Below the pieces are notes generated by a model. The model was given only the letters and a program-made list of their open reading frames with translations. It ran no database searches and was not told the origin of the DNA. A stretch of 5,519 nt of DNA from Cyanobacteria bacterium T3Sed10_344R1 (GTDB taxonomy: Bacteria; Cyanobacteriota; Cyanobacteriia; Phormidesmidales; Phormidesmidaceae), in assembly GCA_003566335.1 (NCBI GenBank), contig PXDR01000188.1, positions 1 to 5,519 of the forward strand, read 5' to 3'. This document shows positions 4,317-5,519 of this stretch, in pieces (positions within the stretch are counted from its first letter, which is position 1; the number at the start of each line of letters is the position of its first letter). Made by a program: the position numbers and the translations under genes.

Positions 4317-5519
4317 TTACTCGCAGGTTTCGCCGTCGGTGGTATAGCTGAGGGGATAGTCAGGCGAGAGGGGATAGCCAGGTGGCCCAGCCTCAAACCC
4401 TGAAACTCGGGTGAGGTAGTAGGTTTTGATAAAGACGCCCCAGCGGTAAACCGGAATCGGCTCTAGCGGACTGTGGTCAGCAAACTGATCCAGCAGGGTC
4501 GGGCAAATCGGGTGCCAATCATCGCCTAGCAGCACCCCATCCCGTCCCTGGAGCGCGGGGGCGTCATACCAAAAGTCAAACTGATCAATCCGGCCCGACA
4601 GGGCCAGCACATCCCGGCGGTTCAGTTGGTAGGCCAAAGCAGAGGCCGAGCGATAGTCTGTCGTCAGCACCAGGGGATCTTCAAAGGGGGCTAGACGTTC
4701 CTGAACGACCGCCGCGACCTGATCCCAGCCGTAGACCATGCGACTGTCTGGGTCGATATCTGGATCGATCAAGGCGGACAGCGGCAGCAGGGTGTAGTGA
4801 ATTACCAGGAACGACGCCACCACTGTGCCCAAGCCTAGACTGAGGCGAAGGGGCGCAGTCTGACGAGTCCGGTGCAGTCGTTGGGATAGCAGCGGCAGCA
4901 GTAGTCCGTAGGCCAAAATATTCCAGTAATACAGCGCCACTCCAGACCTCAGGGCAACCAGGGTGATGGTGCCCGTGGATACCCAAAACACCATCCAGGC
5001 AAAGGTGGGATAAACGGTGGAGCGATCGGCGGCGATCGGCTTGCGTCCAAGCTGCACCAGCAGCCAGGTTTGTACCGGTGACCAAATCAAGAGGGTCAGC
5101 AGCACAAAGAACAGGGCGCTGCCCCAGTGCAAGGTGAAACCACTATCGGCTGTTGTGCGATCGGCATAGAACCGAAAAGATTGAAAGTCGTTGGCCCAGT
5201 TCCACAGCCCAATGGGGACTAGGGCAATGCTGGTCAGTGCGATCGCACCATAAACGCGCCAGTCAGCCCACAGCCGCCACAGCCGCCGATCCCAAATCGC
5301 CAGCCCCACCATTGCCAGCCCCACCAACACCGCCGTGTATTTACACAGCACCCCTAGCCCCAGCAGCACCGCTGCAGCCACCAGCCAACGTCCTCGACCC
5401 CGGCCATCCGCTAAATAGCTATCAATAAAGCGCACATAGCAATAGCCCGCCATCAGGCCAAAAGTCACCAGCCAATGGTCGTGCCAGGCCATAGCAAGAA
5501 ACAAGAAATAGAGCGGGGA
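4317..5519 (-). CDS. GT39/PMT_2-type membrane glycosyltransferase, N-terminus outside window
   Basis: These enzymes move a sugar from a polyprenyl-phosphate carrier to lipid, glycan or protein on the outer face of the inner membrane. The frame is open from the right edge to TAA at 4319-4317, giving 400 residues. It reads SPLYFLFLAMAWHDHW before any start codon, so the TTG at 5504 is not the start. From the usual family size, roughly 100-150 residues are missing, including the first catalytic Asp loop. Visible family features are WHDHW followed by a span (12-31), GVLCKYTAVL (about 56-65, compare the common LSKYTA), and PIGLWNWANDFQSFRF (102-117), which matches the P-x3-WN-x5-SF-x-F motif. Further features are the YYWN span (197-211) and about seven spans up to residue 248. 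A soluble domain of about 150 residues with TTDYRSASALAYQL and RIDQFDFWYD ends the protein. The substrate is unknown. Codon use and HIP1 content fit the host. Confidence 0.85.
   Translation of the reverse strand, partial: SPLYFLFLAMAWHDHWLVTFGLMAGYCYVRFIDSYLADGRGRGRWLVAAAVLLGLGVLCKYTAVLVGLAMVGLAIWDRRLWRLWADWRVYGAIALTSIALVPIGLWNWANDFQSFRFYADRTTADSGFTLHWGSALFFVLLTLLIWSPVQTWLLVQLGRKPIAADRSTVYPTFAWMVFWVSTGTITLVALRSGVALYYWNILAYGLLLPLLSQRLHRTRQTAPLRLSLGLGTVVASFLVIHYTLLPLSALIDPDIDPDSRMVYGWDQVAAVVQERLAPFEDPLVLTTDYRSASALAYQLNRRDVLALSGRIDQFDFWYDAPALQGRDGVLLGDDWHPICPTLLDQFADHSPLEPIPVYRWGVFIKTYYLTRVSGFEAGPPGYPLSPDYPLSYTTDGETCE

Noticed and set aside
4181..4396. 71-residue leftward frame across the glycosyltransferase stop
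   Set aside because: Much of it overlaps the 3' end of the glycosyltransferase in another phase, and it shows no recognisable features.
4681..5428. Leftward 134-residue and rightward 91-residue frames under the glycosyltransferase
   Set aside because: They are shadows of a frame with clear membrane spans and GT39 motifs.
1..5519. CRISPR array, insertion sequence, tRNA or rRNA, or multi-gene novel system
   Set aside because: No regularly spaced repeats, transposase motifs, terminal repeats with target duplications or cloverleaf structures were seen. The genes belong to known housekeeping or hypothetical types.

Overview
The window looks like a chromosomal segment from a cyanobacterium. Seven copies of the cyanobacterial palindrome GCGATCGC (HIP1) lie in 5.5 kb, about one per 790 bases. 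It also holds a protein of the cyanobacterial Asr1405/Asl0597 family, a cyanobacterial-style TonB, and a Dps with the histidine-type iron site known from Thermosynechococcus and Nostoc. I cannot assign a genus.

Layout from left to right: (1) A rightward tonB gene, cut by the left edge, runs to 1538. (2) A very small rightward reading frame follows (1612-1719, 35 residues, one membrane span); it is short enough to be easily missed. (3) A GC-rich hairpin at 1726-1766 separates it from a convergent leftward Asr1405/Asl0597-family gene (1780-1992). (4) About 550 bases without a firm gene hold an AT-rich stretch with nested inverted repeats, a possible coding remnant and the dps upstream region. 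(5) A rightward dps gene (2544-3074) ends in a textbook intrinsic terminator. (6) A 300-base spacer holds an orphan promoter-like pair followed by a strong hairpin centred on a HIP1 site. (7) A leftward small putative lipoprotein (3479-3736) has its own promoter. (8) A possible leftward 51-residue frame (3858-4013) sits behind a structured leader and another promoter-like pair. (9) A leftward membrane glycosyltransferase of the GT39/PMT_2 type runs from 4317 past the right edge, so its start is missing.

Functionally, TonB (energised iron or siderophore uptake across the outer membrane) and Dps (iron oxidation, storage and peroxide protection) both touch iron handling. They are about 1 kb apart with an oppositely oriented gene between them, so this is not an operon. 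The other genes look like unrelated single units. Most transcription units here are short and separated by hairpins.

I see no CRISPR array, tRNA, rRNA, insertion sequence or obvious multi-gene defence or biosynthetic system. The most notable points are the atypical Dps metal site, the 35-residue membrane frame, the orphan promoter plus HIP1 hairpin (possible small RNA), and the structured leader before the 51-residue frame.
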